Assembly (NCBI GenBank): GCA_946481735.1
Contig: CAMLOU010000004.1
Location: forward strand, 1 to 55,816
Source: an uncultured Cellvibrio sp.
GTDB lineage: Bacteria; Pseudomonadota; Gammaproteobacteria; Pseudomonadales; Cellvibrionaceae
Length of the DNA stretch: 55,816 nt
Direction: 5' to 3'
Shown: positions 32,654 through 41,603 of the stretch, piece by piece
How positions within the stretch are numbered: the stretch's first letter is position 1
How the letters are laid out: each line of letters opens with the position of its first letter
Translations under genes and position numbers: made by a program
Notes under the pieces: generated by a model
What the model saw: the letters and a program-made list of their open reading frames with translations, nothing else
Told to the model about the DNA's origin: nothing
Databases searched by the model: none

Positions 32654-33380
32654 CGCCCATCTTCTCCGTGTAGCTAATTATGCTTATTTTCTAACTACTG
32701 CAGGACACCTCGAGGGAGTGCCCCAGGCTATATCTTCGCTGAACCTCTGGCGGCGATACCCCTTACCACCTCAACGAAAGCCAGATTCACAACTTCTCTC
32801 TACTCTGCTAACAGGAAGACTACGCTTACCGCTTTTCAGGGAAGCTATTCAGGAACGAAGCGGGGCAAGCCGAGCGAAAGTAGAGCGAACGCGGAGTTTA
32901 CACGCAGTAAAAACCTTGTTGAATCATTATTTCACGCTGCACTACCTGGCGCGACAAGATCCTGAACAAGTCCCGGGGTGTTTACAGCACCCTTCGTGAG
33001 TACAGATCATTGCATGCGACGAATTGTCGCATAAAGAGGCGACAGTAATTCCATATAGAAATTAAAAAGTCAATCGCTTTGTGGCTTTTGTGGATAAATT
33101 TCTCCGGTTTTTCACGTGAAATAACATTCCTGAGAATCCATGCGCCTCGTATCGCTACCGTGGGCCTCCGCAGAATGCCTGGGTCACCGGCCGGGAACCC
33201 TCCGGGATTGCATGCTTCACAGCACTTTTTCGCATTTTTATAAGAACACGGTATTAAGACTCACTTGCGATTACAGCCTTATGGTTTACTTTTAATGTTG
33301 CGTTTGACGGCGTTTCTTCCGCACTGAATCGATACTGCTGTCACTGCCTATCCCGATAGAATCGCAAGATTCGGAAAACC
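32654..33380. other. 727-base gap upstream of coxB with a dyad cluster
   Basis: No convincing gene is seen. The most notable structure is three alternating half-sites at 33016-33043: GCGAC (33016), GTCGC (33026) and GCGAC (33039). They give two overlapping dyads, ATGCGAC-N5-GTCGCAT being the better one. A TTTCACGTGAAA palindrome lies at about 33108-33119. A 93-codon reading frame at 32718-32999 lacks a ribosome site and any recognisable family. Confidence 0.5.
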
Positions 33381-34049
33381 ATGAGTATCAACCCTGTGAG
33401 TCAAATTCGCGACTTTATCACCCACGCCAGAGAACATGACAAGGAAAGCGCGCAACTTCTGAGCTTGCTTGAGAAACGCGCCCAATACCTGCACGAGGCC
33501 ATCAAGTTACCCGATGACCACGCCGCCGATCTATTAGCGGATTTTGTCGTGCGCTATATCGAGCAGGTGCCCAACTTTATTGAAGCCATCACCAGCATTG
33601 CACAAGAAGCTGGCATCTACGATGGTGTCAGCCCATTGCTCAATATTGCCTGCGATTATTTTTTATCGCCGCCCGATATTGTGAATGGCCACAGCCACCT
33701 GGAAACTTTACTGGATGAAGCGTATCTGGCGCACCGGTTGCTGGAAGAAGTGAATGACCGGTTTATCGGTTACTGCGGCATTCCGCTCGCACCTATGGAT
33801 ATGACGCGGGCTAACATTATCGTGCATGAACTGATCGGTGAACCCTTCGCTAACGAGCTGGATCAAGCCGTATTATTTTCCGCTGAATTATTACTGAATG
33901 AATACGGTTTTTCCGGGGAAAATTTTCAGCGTTACATTGACTCACACAAAACCCGCGGCTGGTCGGAAGAACTGGAGCGCTGGCCTTGCCTGACAGATGA
34001 TCTGGCGATTGCAGTAGAGTTTGGCGAGAAGCCGGATAAATTGCATTAG
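33381..34049 (+). CDS. Conserved-looking hypothetical acidic protein
   Basis: A 222-residue soluble, acidic, helix-rich protein starting MSINPVSQIRDFITHAREHD. It has no signal peptide or membrane segment. Recognisable pieces are YIEQVPNFIEAITSIAQEAG and a region with a loose His/Asp/Glu pattern (NGHSHLETLLDEAYLAHRLLEE), but no known catalytic motif. I do not recognise the family. It stands alone, with its own promoter region and a strong bidirectional terminator. Its only context is between the oxidase cluster and yheV-prlC. Confidence 0.8.
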   Translation: MSINPVSQIRDFITHAREHDKESAQLLSLLEKRAQYLHEAIKLPDDHAADLLADFVVRYIEQVPNFIEAITSIAQEAGIYDGVSPLLNIACDYFLSPPDIVNGHSHLETLLDEAYLAHRLLEEVNDRFIGYCGIPLAPMDMTRANIIVHELIGEPFANELDQAVLFSAELLLNEYGFSGENFQRYIDSHKTRGWSEELERWPCLTDDLAIAVEFGEKPDKLH

Positions 34050-34072
34050 CAGACACGATTCATGCACCCAAG

Positions 34073-34102
34073 AAAAAACCCGCGAGATTTGCGCGGGTTT
34101 TT
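34073..34102. terminator. Bidirectional intrinsic terminator
   Basis: Stem ACCCGCG / CGCGGGT with an A-run before and seven Ts after. It serves both the hypothetical gene ending at 34049 and the convergent yheV ending at 34120. Confidence 0.9.
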
Positions 34103-34119
34103 TTACATAAAAACTCATA

Positions 34120-34359
34120 TTATTTTGGTGAAAGGATTTTCACCACTTGCACCTGCTCCTGTTTTTCTTCCTCCGTCGTATTCACGCGTGTGGGGAGCTC
34201 TTTGGCCTTACCGGGGAAGCGCATCTCATCCTTATAGCCACAACTCACACATTCGCGATAATCCTTGCCGTCCTCACTGTAGACCACCAGCTTATCCATT
34301 ACCGAGCAGCGCGGGCACACCGCGCCGGCGACAAAACGACGTTTTTGACTGTAGGCCAT
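34120..34359 (-). CDS. yheV: YheV-family putative zinc ribbon protein
   Basis: A 79-residue protein with two CxxC knuckles, CPRC (near residue 15) and CVSC (near residue 37), forming a zinc ribbon. It starts MAYSQKRRFVAGAVCPRC, matching the YheV pattern. The C-terminal part is charged and probably disordered. The ATG overlaps the prlC stop by one base (TAATG), so translation is coupled to prlC. Its function in the family is unknown. Confidence 0.9.
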   Translation of the reverse strand: MAYSQKRRFVAGAVCPRCSVMDKLVVYSEDGKDYRECVSCGYKDEMRFPGKAKELPTRVNTTEEEKQEQVQVVKILSPK

Positions 34360-36413
34360 TATGCTGCCTCGCCTAAGCCGCTGTGACGCAATAAGGCTTC
34401 GATGCTGGGCTCGCGGCCGCGGAAGTTGATAAACAATTCCATTGGCGCCTTGCTGCCGCCCTGTTGCAAAATTTCACGCAGGAAGCTCTCACCGGTTTGT
34501 GCATTAAAAATGCCCTCTTCTTCAAAGCGTGAGAAGGCATCAGCAGACAAGACTTCGGCCCATTTATAGCTGTAATAACCAGCGGCGTAACCACCGGCAA
34601 AGATATGGCTGAAGCTGTTTTGAAAACGATTAAACGCTGGCGCCTGTACTACAGCGACTTCTCGGCGCACCTGATCAAGCACCGCTTGCGGATCTTGCGG
34701 ATTGGCGGGATCGTATTCGGCGTGCAGACGGAAATCGAACAGAGAAAACTCCAGCTGGCGCACCATCTGCATCCCGGATTGGAAATTTTTCGCCGCGAGC
34801 ATCTTGTCGAGCAAGGCTTGCGGCAATGGCTCGGCGGTTTGATAGTGTCCTGAAATCAGTGGAATCGCTTCCGGTTCCCAACACCAGTTTTCCAGGAACT
34901 GGCTGGGCAGCTCCACCGCATCCCAGGCGACGCCATTAATACCACTTACGGCGGCCACATCAATTTGCGTGAGCATATGATGCAGGCCATGACCGAATTC
35001 GTGAAATAAGGTGGTTACTTCATCATGAGTCAGCAACGAGGGCGTATCGCCTACCGGGGGCGTAAAATTGCAGGTTAAAAAAGCCACCGGCAATTGTGTT
35101 CCGGTATCCGTTTTGCGGCGCACGCGGCAGTCCGCCATCCAGGCGCCGCCGCGCTTATGTTCGCGCGCAAACAGGTCGAGATAAAAACTCGCGATTTTTT
35201 CGCCGTTCTTAAAGATGTGATAAAAACGCACGTCTGGATGCCAGGAATCAAATACCGCTACCTGCACAATATCGATGTCATACAAGCGTTTAACGACATC
35301 AAACATACCATTGATAACGCGTTCGGCAGGGAAATAGGGCCGCAATTCTTCCTGTGAGATTGCGTACTTTTCCACACGCAGTTTTTCGCTGTAATAGGTC
35401 ATATCCCAGGGTTGTAAATCCGTGCAACCTTGCGTTGCGGCGAAGTCGCGCAATGCCTGGATATCGCGCTCGGCCAGCGGCCGCGATTTTTGTGCAAGCT
35501 CATTTAAAAATTCCAGCACCTGTTGTGTGCTCTCTGCCATCTTGCTCGCCAGTGAGCGCTCGGCGTAATTAGCAAAGCCAAGCAATTGCGCCAGTTCATG
35601 ACGCAAGGCCAGCGTCTCGGTAATCAGCGCACTGTTGTCCCATTGCGCGGCGCTGCTGCCGTCCGCTTTTTTGCCATCCGCTGAGGCACGGGTGACATAA
35701 GCGGTGTACATTTCTTCGCGCAGTTGGCGGTTGTCGGCATACATCATTACCGCCAAATAAGAAGGAAAATCCAGGGTCACGACATAACCGGATAATTGTT
35801 TTTGCGCTGCCGCTTGAGCGGCCTGTGCCAGCGCCGATTCCGGCAAGCCGGCGAGCGCTTCTGCATCGGTAAAATGTTTAAACCAGGCCTGGGTTGCATC
35901 CAGGACATTGTTGGAGAATTGCGTGGACAATTCGGACAGGCGTTTTTGGATCGCACCGAACCGTTTTTTCTGTTCACCATCCAGTGCTACGCCGCCCAGA
36001 CGAAAATCGCGCAAGGCATTGTCGACCGCTTGCTTCTGGGCCTGGGTCAACTGCGCGTATTCCTCGCTGTCCGCCAATTTCTGATAGGCATTGTAGAGCT
36101 CGGTATTTTGACTGACTTCGGTGCTGTACTCTGTCAACAGCGCCAGGCTGTTGTTGTAAGCGGTGCGTAGCGCGTCGTTGTTACACACAGCATTGAGATG
36201 ACTGACCGGCGACCAGGCCTGCTCAAGCAAGTCGCCCTGGGCTTCCAGCGGGGCGACAAGGTTATCCCAGGTCGGTTGTTGCAGGCTGCTGAGCAAAGCC
36301 TGCAGGTGTTTGCGATTGGCGTCGATCAACTGGCTGATGGCCGGTTCAACATGTTCCGGCTGGATAGCAGAAAACGGGGGCAATTCGTGGGTTTCTAATA
36401 ACGGGTTGGACAT
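34359..36413 (-). CDS. prlC: Oligopeptidase A
   Basis: A 684-residue M3-family zinc metallopeptidase of the cytoplasm that degrades short peptides, including cleaved signal peptides. The active site HEFGH is in TTLFHEFGHGLHHML, with the third zinc-ligand Glu about 25 residues further (WDAVELPSQFLENW). The ATG at 36413 with GGAG 8 bases upstream is used; its length then matches the E. coli enzyme. It heads a two-gene operon with yheV and is divergent from the gamma-carbonic anhydrase gene. Confidence 0.96.
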   Translation of the reverse strand: MSNPLLETHELPPFSAIQPEHVEPAISQLIDANRKHLQALLSSLQQPTWDNLVAPLEAQGDLLEQAWSPVSHLNAVCNNDALRTAYNNSLALLTEYSTEVSQNTELYNAYQKLADSEEYAQLTQAQKQAVDNALRDFRLGGVALDGEQKKRFGAIQKRLSELSTQFSNNVLDATQAWFKHFTDAEALAGLPESALAQAAQAAAQKQLSGYVVTLDFPSYLAVMMYADNRQLREEMYTAYVTRASADGKKADGSSAAQWDNSALITETLALRHELAQLLGFANYAERSLASKMAESTQQVLEFLNELAQKSRPLAERDIQALRDFAATQGCTDLQPWDMTYYSEKLRVEKYAISQEELRPYFPAERVINGMFDVVKRLYDIDIVQVAVFDSWHPDVRFYHIFKNGEKIASFYLDLFAREHKRGGAWMADCRVRRKTDTGTQLPVAFLTCNFTPPVGDTPSLLTHDEVTTLFHEFGHGLHHMLTQIDVAAVSGINGVAWDAVELPSQFLENWCWEPEAIPLISGHYQTAEPLPQALLDKMLAAKNFQSGMQMVRQLEFSLFDFRLHAEYDPANPQDPQAVLDQVRREVAVVQAPAFNRFQNSFSHIFAGGYAAGYYSYKWAEVLSADAFSRFEEEGIFNAQTGESFLREILQQGGSKAPMELFINFRGREPSIEALLRHSGLGEAA

Positions 36414-36542
36414 AACGCAGACTCCAATCAATCGATCAGCTGAATCACTGTGCGGGATTCCGTATGATACACGCATTGTTTACGGGGTAGCGCCGGCTTG
36501 TGAGTGCCACCGACCTCCATCTTCCACGCGTGAGATTCTCCA

Positions 36543-37130
36543 ATGAATAAATCCATGTCACTTTCGCTTAATACCCATCAGGCGCTTCGTACCCATCAGG
36601 GCCATACCCCCAAACTGGGCAAAAACGTCCTGGTCGATCCCACGGCGGTCGTTATCGGCCAGGTGGAGATCGGCGATGATTCGTCTATCTGGCCTTACGC
36701 GGTAGTGCGCGGTGACATGCACTCTATACGTATAGGCGCCCGCACCAGTATTCAAGACGGCTCTATCCTGCATATCACCCACGCCGGGCCGTTTAACCCG
36801 GATGGCTATCCGCTGGTCATTGGCGATGATGTGACCGTTGGCCACTCGGTCAACCTGCACGGTTGCACGATTGGCAATCGGGTATTGGTGGGCATTGGCT
36901 CCACACTGCTCGACGGGGTGGTGGTGGAAGACGATGTGGTGATCGGTGCAGGCACATTGGTGCCACCCGGCAAACGCCTCGAAAGCGGCTATCTTTATAT
37001 GGGCTCACCGTGCAAACAGGTGCGACCATTGAAGGATAGCGAGAAACAATTTTTTACATATTCTGCAAATAATTATGTCAAGCTGAAGGACATTCACTTG
37101 CGCGAGCTGTCTATGACGACAGACCGGTAA
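36543..37130 (+). CDS. Gamma-carbonic anhydrase family protein (YrdA-like)
   Basis: A 195-residue left-handed beta-helix protein built from hexapeptide repeats (VIGQVEIGDDSSIWPYAVVR and following). The trimer-interface zinc ligands are present as His in SILHITHAG and in VGHSVNLHGC. The family includes carbonic anhydrases and many homologues without shown activity. Its location, divergent from prlC, resembles other gammaproteobacteria. The ATG at 36543 or the Met at 36555 could be the start. Confidence 0.92.
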   Translation: MNKSMSLSLNTHQALRTHQGHTPKLGKNVLVDPTAVVIGQVEIGDDSSIWPYAVVRGDMHSIRIGARTSIQDGSILHITHAGPFNPDGYPLVIGDDVTVGHSVNLHGCTIGNRVLVGIGSTLLDGVVVEDDVVIGAGTLVPPGKRLESGYLYMGSPCKQVRPLKDSEKQFFTYSANNYVKLKDIHLRELSMTTDR

Positions 37131-37258
37131 CCCTTGATCCACCCGGTCCCGATGTGCGTATCGCAGGCTGTTGTTTAAGGATGATTAATCAAAGCCATTA
37201 CAGCCACAACCATAATGTGCAGTCTTTATCGCTACACCACCAAGTGGACGGAGGCATC

Positions 37259-37948
37259 ATGTCATTCACACTGTTGAGAAACATTTATTTATCGGCCAAA
37301 ACCGTATCGGTTTTCCTCGCGGCAGTATTGCTGTTGAGTGCCTGCGCGAGTGATCCGGTTCTACCGAAATCCGACTCCAAATTAATGGGCACCAAAGCAG
37401 GCAGCTTTGATCACGTGTTGATGATGCCCGGCAGTGGCATTCAAGCTTTTTCAAAGGTATTTATCGAAGATCCGCAAGTCAGTTTTAACAAACATTGGCT
37501 GCTGGATTTTCGCGGCGACTACACCGACCGCGACCTTGAGCGTATCACCAGCACGTATGGCGAGATGCTGAAGAAAGCCTTGCGCGAAGGCATGACGGAG
37601 CAAACCCGGGTCACGGTGGTCGATAGCGCAGCCGAAGCCGATGTTATCTATCGTCCGCTGTTGCGCGAGTTAAATATCTACGCACCGGATTTGAGTATGC
37701 CCGGGCGCACGAAAAAGTATGTGTATGAAGTGGGTAACGCCACCTTTGATTTAACTTTGATTCAAGCAAGCAACAATAAAGTGATCGCGCAGTTTATTGA
37801 TCACCGCGAAACGTCAGCCAATATTGGCAATCGCCTGGAGCGCACTGACCGTGTCACCAACGCGCGTCATTTCAGACTGTTGATGGAACGCTGGACGCGC
37901 AACCTGACCAATTATCTGGTGGATACCGGTACCTTAACCGCCAAGTAA
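37259..37948 (+). CDS. DUF3313-like lipoprotein
   Basis: A 229-residue predicted lipoprotein. The ATG at 37259 with GGAGG 6 bases upstream is preferred over upstream in-frame starts to 37154. The signal peptide ends in the lipobox LLSACAS. The mature protein (DHVLMMPGSGIQAFSKVFIEDPQV, then VTVVDSAAEADVIYRPLLRELNIYAP) fits DUF3313-like envelope proteins of unknown role. It is followed by a strong terminator. Confidence 0.8.
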   Translation: MSFTLLRNIYLSAKTVSVFLAAVLLLSACASDPVLPKSDSKLMGTKAGSFDHVLMMPGSGIQAFSKVFIEDPQVSFNKHWLLDFRGDYTDRDLERITSTYGEMLKKALREGMTEQTRVTVVDSAAEADVIYRPLLRELNIYAPDLSMPGRTKKYVYEVGNATFDLTLIQASNNKVIAQFIDHRETSANIGNRLERTDRVTNARHFRLLMERWTRNLTNYLVDTGTLTAK

Positions 37949-37963
37949 GTTATCCGCTTTTTT

Positions 37964-37999
37964 GACCCTGGATCGAGCCCCGCTCCAGGGTCTTTTTTT
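37964..37999 (+). terminator. Intrinsic terminator after the DUF3313-like gene
   Basis: Stem GACCCTGGA (37964-37972) / TCCAGGGTC (37984-37992) followed by eight Ts. Confidence 0.93.
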
Positions 38000-38026
38000 A
38001 TTTCTGTACTGCATAGGGATTTCATT

Positions 38027-38713
38027 ATGCTCAGCGACTCCCAGTGTTCATTGCCGGTTATCGGCCAACCCCATACCCGCTTTGCGGTAAATAAAATTAT
38101 CTGCATCGGGCGCAACTATGCCGAACATGCGCGGGAGATGGGTCACGATCCGCAACGCGAACCACCGTTCTTTTTTTTCAAGCCGCAAAGTGCCCTGACA
38201 GAATCTGACACAGATTTTATTTACCCCTGGTTTTCGCAGAATGTGCACCACGAAGTGGAGTTGGTGATTGCACTGGGCCAGTCAGGTTATCAGGTGTCGG
38301 TTGAGGACGCGCCGAGGTTGATTGCCGGTTTTGGTGTGGGGCTGGATATGACCTGCCGCGATGTGCAGCAACAGGCAAAGCAACAGGGTCGCCCCTGGGA
38401 ATTGGCGAAGGGTTTTGACGGTTCTGCGCCTTGCTCGGCGTTGCAGCTCGGTGGTTATGATGAGTTGCAGAAGATGGGGCAGTTGTCGTTGACCCGTAAC
38501 GGGAGCCTGGTACAAAAAGGCGATTGGCGGGAGATGGTCTGGCCGGTGGCGGAGCTGATTGCGGAGGTGTCGCGGTTTGTGCATTTGCGGGCGGGGGATT
38601 TGATTTTTACGGGTACGCCGGCAGGGGTTGGGCCGGTAGTGCCGGGGGATCTGCTGGTGGCAAATCTTGAGGGGTTGGGCGAGTGCTTGCGGGTGAATGT
38701 TGTTGCCGGGTAA
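38027..38713 (+). CDS. Fumarylacetoacetate hydrolase family protein (acylpyruvase-like)
   Basis: A 228-residue cytoplasmic FAH-fold enzyme. IICIGRNYAEHAREMG is the family N-terminal segment. Metal ligands are the two Glu of HHEVELVIALG and the Asp of GVGLDMTCRDVQ. The conserved GDLIFTGTPAGVGPV lies near the C-terminus. Short FAH members of this kind hydrolyse acylpyruvates or decarboxylate oxaloacetate with Mg2+; the exact substrate is open. It is the last gene before repeat copy A. From about 38550 to 39450 the codons become strongly G-ended, unlike the neighbours. Confidence 0.9.
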   Translation: MLSDSQCSLPVIGQPHTRFAVNKIICIGRNYAEHAREMGHDPQREPPFFFFKPQSALTESDTDFIYPWFSQNVHHEVELVIALGQSGYQVSVEDAPRLIAGFGVGLDMTCRDVQQQAKQQGRPWELAKGFDGSAPCSALQLGGYDELQKMGQLSLTRNGSLVQKGDWREMVWPVAELIAEVSRFVHLRAGDLIFTGTPAGVGPVVPGDLLVANLEGLGECLRVNVVAG

Positions 38714-38761
38714 TTTTTTGTTAAAGACTTTTTGATTATCGCGTTGCGTAAATTCGTGCGG

Positions 38762-38869
38762 GCCCTGATCTGGTAATGCCGGTTGGGACACGCCGTGAAT
38801 ACATCCTTGTAGGCTCATCATCAGCATCCCTGCTGCTGATGGTCCCAACCGGTATTACCAGACCAAGGC
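38762..38869 (+). repeat. Nested palindromic intergenic repeat, copy A
   Basis: The outer arms 38769-38789 and 38842-38862 pair at 20 of 21 positions, the exception being a G-T pair, and partly extend to 38762/38869. The core begins at 38790 (ACGCCGTGAATACATCC) and ends GTAGGCTC at 38816. An inner stem CATCAGCA (38819-38826) / TGCTGATG (38834-38841) follows. It lies between the FAH gene and the ABC transporter pair, reading in their direction. Confidence 0.9.
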
Positions 38870-38900
38870 AGCAAGATTGGTGGTATGACAACCAAAAGTT

Positions 38901-39890
38901 ATGGATAAAACAATGACTGACAATCTGGCGATTGAAGCTTCCGGGTTAATCAAACATTTCGGTGCGACGCATGCAGTGAATGGTATTGATCTGCGCGTGC
39001 GTAAGGGCAGCGTGTACGGCGTGCTGGGGCCGAATGGGGCGGGGAAGACGACGACGGTGCGGATGTTGGCGACCTTGTTGCCGTTGGATGGCGGGCAGGC
39101 GCGGGTGTTGGAGCATGATCTGGTGCGTGAGGCGCATGCGGTGCGTTCGCGGATCAGTTTGACCGGGCAGTTCGCCTCGGTGGATGAGGATTTGACCGGG
39201 CGGGAGAATCTGGTGTTGCTGGCGCGGCTGCTGGGCTTTCGCGGGCGTGCGGCGAAGGAACGGGCGCAGGAGTTGTTGCAGGCGTTTGATCTGGCGGAGG
39301 CGGCGGATCGGCAGATCAAGCAGTATTCCGGTGGTATGCGGCGGCGGTTGGATATTGCGGCGTCGCTGGTGGTGACGCCGGATCTGATTTTTCTGGATGA
39401 ACCGACGACCGGACTGGACCCGCGCTCGCGCAATCAGGTATGGGATATCGTGCGAGCCTTAGTGGCTGAGGGCACCACAGTGTTGTTGACGACACAGTAT
39501 CTGGAGGAAGCCGATCAACTGGCAGATCGCATTGCAGTGATTGATCACGGCAAGGTGATTGCGGAAGGCACCAGCGGTGAGTTGAAAAAATCCGTCGGCT
39601 CCGGGGTACTGCATCTGCGCGTTAGCCATGCACAGGAGCGTGAAGCGGCACAACGAATTCTGGTGGAACAATTGGCGGTGCCGGTGTTGATTGAGAAAGA
39701 TCCTTGCGCGCTGTCGGTGCAGATTTCCGACGCGCAAAAAGCCACGCTGGCGTTAGCAGAAGTAGCGCGAGCCGGCATCGCGTTAAGTGATTATTCGCTC
39801 GGTCAACCCAGTCTCGATGAAGTGTTTTTTGCCTTGACCGGTCAGGCTCCTCTTGCAGCCGAACCGACGACAGAGGGAGCGGGTTCATGA
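38901..39890 (+). CDS. ABC transporter ATP-binding protein, DrrA/ABC-2 type
   Basis: A 329-residue ABC ATPase. Walker A is GPNGAGKTT, the signature is [15 protein letters not shown], and Walker B is [12 protein letters not shown]. The C-terminal extension of about 90 residues fits DrrA-like exporters of drugs or lipids. The start is at 38901 or the Met at 38913; neither has a clear ribosome site. It overlaps the permease gene by four bases (ATGA). Its first half uses markedly G-ended codons, hinting at a different compositional history. Confidence 0.92.
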   Translation: MDKTMTDNLAIEASGLIKHFGATHAVNGIDLRVRKGSVYGVLGPNGAGKTTTVRMLATLLPLDGGQARVLEHDLVREAHAVRSRISLTGQFASVDEDLTGRENLVLLARLLGFRGRAAKERAQELLQAFDLAEAADRQIKQYSGGMRRRLDIAASLVVTPDLIFLDEPTTGLDPRSRNQVWDIVRALVAEGTTVLLTTQYLEEADQLADRIAVIDHGKVIAEGTSGELKKSVGSGVLHLRVSHAQEREAAQRILVEQLAVPVLIEKDPCALSVQISDAQKATLALAEVARAGIALSDYSLGQPSLDEVFFALTGQAPLAAEPTTEGAGS

Positions 39891-40714
39891 ATAACACATC
39901 ACAGGATATCAACGCCGCTTTGCACAAGGTGATTCGTGCTCACACCCGCCCGCCGCAAGCCAGTGCAATCGCCAATGTGGTGGCGTTTGGTTGGCGGGCA
40001 CTGTTAAAAATAAAACACCTGCCGGAGCAATTGTTTGATGTGGTGATCACGCCGATTATGTTTACGGTGATGTTCACCTATTTATTTGGCGGCGCGCTGG
40101 CGGGTTCCACCAGTGACTATTTGCAATTTCTATTGCCCGGCATCCTGGCGCAGACGGTTACCTTCACGTCCCTTTACACCGGTGTCACCCTGAATACCGA
40201 TATTTCCAAAGGGATCTACGACCGTTTTAAATCCATGCCCATCTGGTCACCCTCGCCGATCGTCGGTGCGATGCTCGGCGATGTGTTACGTTACACCGCT
40301 GCGTCCATCATCGTCGTGATTATCGGCTTACTTATGGGTTATCGACCCGAGGCCGGTGTGGTCGGTGTGTTGTTATCGCTGCTGCTGTTAAACGTGTTCG
40401 GGCTGGGGCTTGGCTGGATTTTTACCACTATCGGTTTGTTGTTGCGCACACCCGGTGCGGTGATGACTATCGGCTGGCTGATCCTGATGCCCTTGACCTT
40501 CGGCTCCAATATCTATGTTGACCCCACTACCATGCCCGGCTGGTTACAAGCCTTTGTCTCGGTGAATCCTGTGACGCATCTGGTGAGCGCCATTCGCGGT
40601 TTGATGGATGGCAATGCCAGTGTGCAACTTATCGGCCTCTCCCTGATCGCACCGGCACTGCTGACACTGGTTTGTGGGCCCATCGCCATGACACTTTATC
40701 GCCGCAAGCGCTGA
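39887..40714 (+). CDS. ABC-2 type permease, DrrB-like
   Basis: A 275-residue membrane protein with six hydrophobic helices after a cytoplasmic N-terminus. The ABC-2 signature region is [19 protein letters not shown] and later [20 protein letters not shown] with [14 protein letters not shown]. It pairs with the overlapping ATPase gene to form a one-direction exporter; the substrate (antibiotic, lipid or polysaccharide) is not evident. Confidence 0.92.
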   Translation: MNNTSQDINAALHKVIRAHTRPPQASAIANVVAFGWRALLKIKHLPEQLFDVVITPIMFTVMFTYLFGGALAGSTSDYLQFLLPGILAQTVTFTSLYTGVTLNTDISKGIYDRFKSMPIWSPSPIVGAMLGDVLRYTAASIIVVIIGLLMGYRPEAGVVGVLLSLLLLNVFGLGLGWIFTTIGLLLRTPGAVMTIGWLILMPLTFGSNIYVDPTTMPGWLQAFVSVNPVTHLVSAIRGLMDGNASVQLIGLSLIAPALLTLVCGPIAMTLYRRKR

Positions 40715-40786
40715 AGCGTTGCACAGGGCGACAACTGTGCTAGATTAACCCCTCCCCTAATCTGCCTGTTGAAAAAGGAAGCCTTC

Positions 40787-41101
40787 ATGTTGCTGAGTAA
40801 TCTGGAAATTGTGCCCGGTCGTCGGGTGGTTGCGCATTATGGTCTGGTGCAGGGTAGTACTGTGCGCGCAAAACATGTGGGGCGTGATATCGCCGCCTCG
40901 TTCAAAAATGTCTTCGGCGGTGAGCTGAAAGGCTATACCGAGCTGCTCAACGATTCGCGCGAGGAAGCCATCGCGCGTATGGTGGCCCAGGCAAAAGCCA
41001 TGGGTGCCAACGCCATTCTGAATATCCGCTTCTCCACCAGTTCCGTTGCGGTCGGTGCCGCAGAATTATTTGTCTATGGCAGCGCCGTTGAACTGGAGTA
41101 A
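40787..41101 (+). CDS. YbjQ-family (heavy-metal-binding-like, DUF74) protein
   Basis: A 104-residue protein starting MLLSNLEIVPGRRVVAHYGLV with AAGGA upstream (40787 preferred over 40769). The family hallmark is the G-(x)n-ELKGYTELLNDSREEAIARM helix followed by ANAILNIRFSTSS. Members form pentameric rings; the old heavy-metal-binding label is weakly supported. It is the first of three tightly spaced genes, five bases before the second. Confidence 0.9.
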   Translation: MLLSNLEIVPGRRVVAHYGLVQGSTVRAKHVGRDIAASFKNVFGGELKGYTELLNDSREEAIARMVAQAKAMGANAILNIRFSTSSVAVGAAELFVYGSAVELE

Positions 41102-41106
41102 ATACC

Positions 41107-41580
41107 ATGGAAATCTTTCTTGCCCAATTTATTGGGCCTTTGGTGATTGCGTTGGTGTTACTCACCGTGGGATTTTTTTCCGGGCGTTATCTGGAGAAAA
41201 AACACTACGCCAGTATCATCGCCCGGGAGACTTCGCCCGATCAGGTGATGGTCTTCGCTGAACGTTTACCTCCACCGGTCTTGCCAGCACCGGTAACGCA
41301 ACTGGTGAGCGGCTCCGTGGTGATCTCTTCCGATTATTTCAAACGCTTTATTGCCGGCTTGCGCATGTTGATTGGTGGGCGCTTGAACACTTATGAATCC
41401 CTGCTGGACCGCGCGCGCCGCGAAGCCATTCTGCGCATGCGCGAAGAAGCCAAAGCGCTCGGCGCAACGCAAATCTTTAATGTCAAACTGGAAACCATGT
41501 CCATCGGCGGACGCAATCCCAACAGCGTCAGCTGCCTGGAAGTACTCGCTTACGGTACGGCCATTATTCCACGCTCATAA
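41107..41580 (+). CDS. Membrane-anchored YbjQ-family protein
   Basis: A 157-residue protein with one N-terminal transmembrane helix (FIGPLVIALVLLTVGFFSG), a Pro-rich linker and a C-terminal YbjQ domain (GRLNTYESLLDRARREAILRM, then GATQIFNVKLETMS). It appears to be an anchored duplicate of the preceding gene. GGAG lies 8 bases before the ATG. Clustering with an M48 peptidase suggests a shared membrane-associated function that is not known. Confidence 0.88.
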   Translation: MEIFLAQFIGPLVIALVLLTVGFFSGRYLEKKHYASIIARETSPDQVMVFAERLPPPVLPAPVTQLVSGSVVISSDYFKRFIAGLRMLIGGRLNTYESLLDRARREAILRMREEAKALGATQIFNVKLETMSIGGRNPNSVSCLEVLAYGTAIIPRS

Positions 41581-41603
41581 ATTTTCCCGCGAAGGCCCAG
41601 CAC

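Noticed and set aside
32718..32999. 93-codon plus-strand frame in the coxB upstream gap
   Set aside because: No ribosome site, no hydrophobic or domain pattern, and Arg/Pro/Leu-rich composition as in chance frames.
38762..38869. Repeat copies as ordinary rho-independent terminators
   Set aside because: They lack adjacent T-runs, share a long conserved core and include copy D, which lies upstream of a gene start; the terminator reading does not explain the family.
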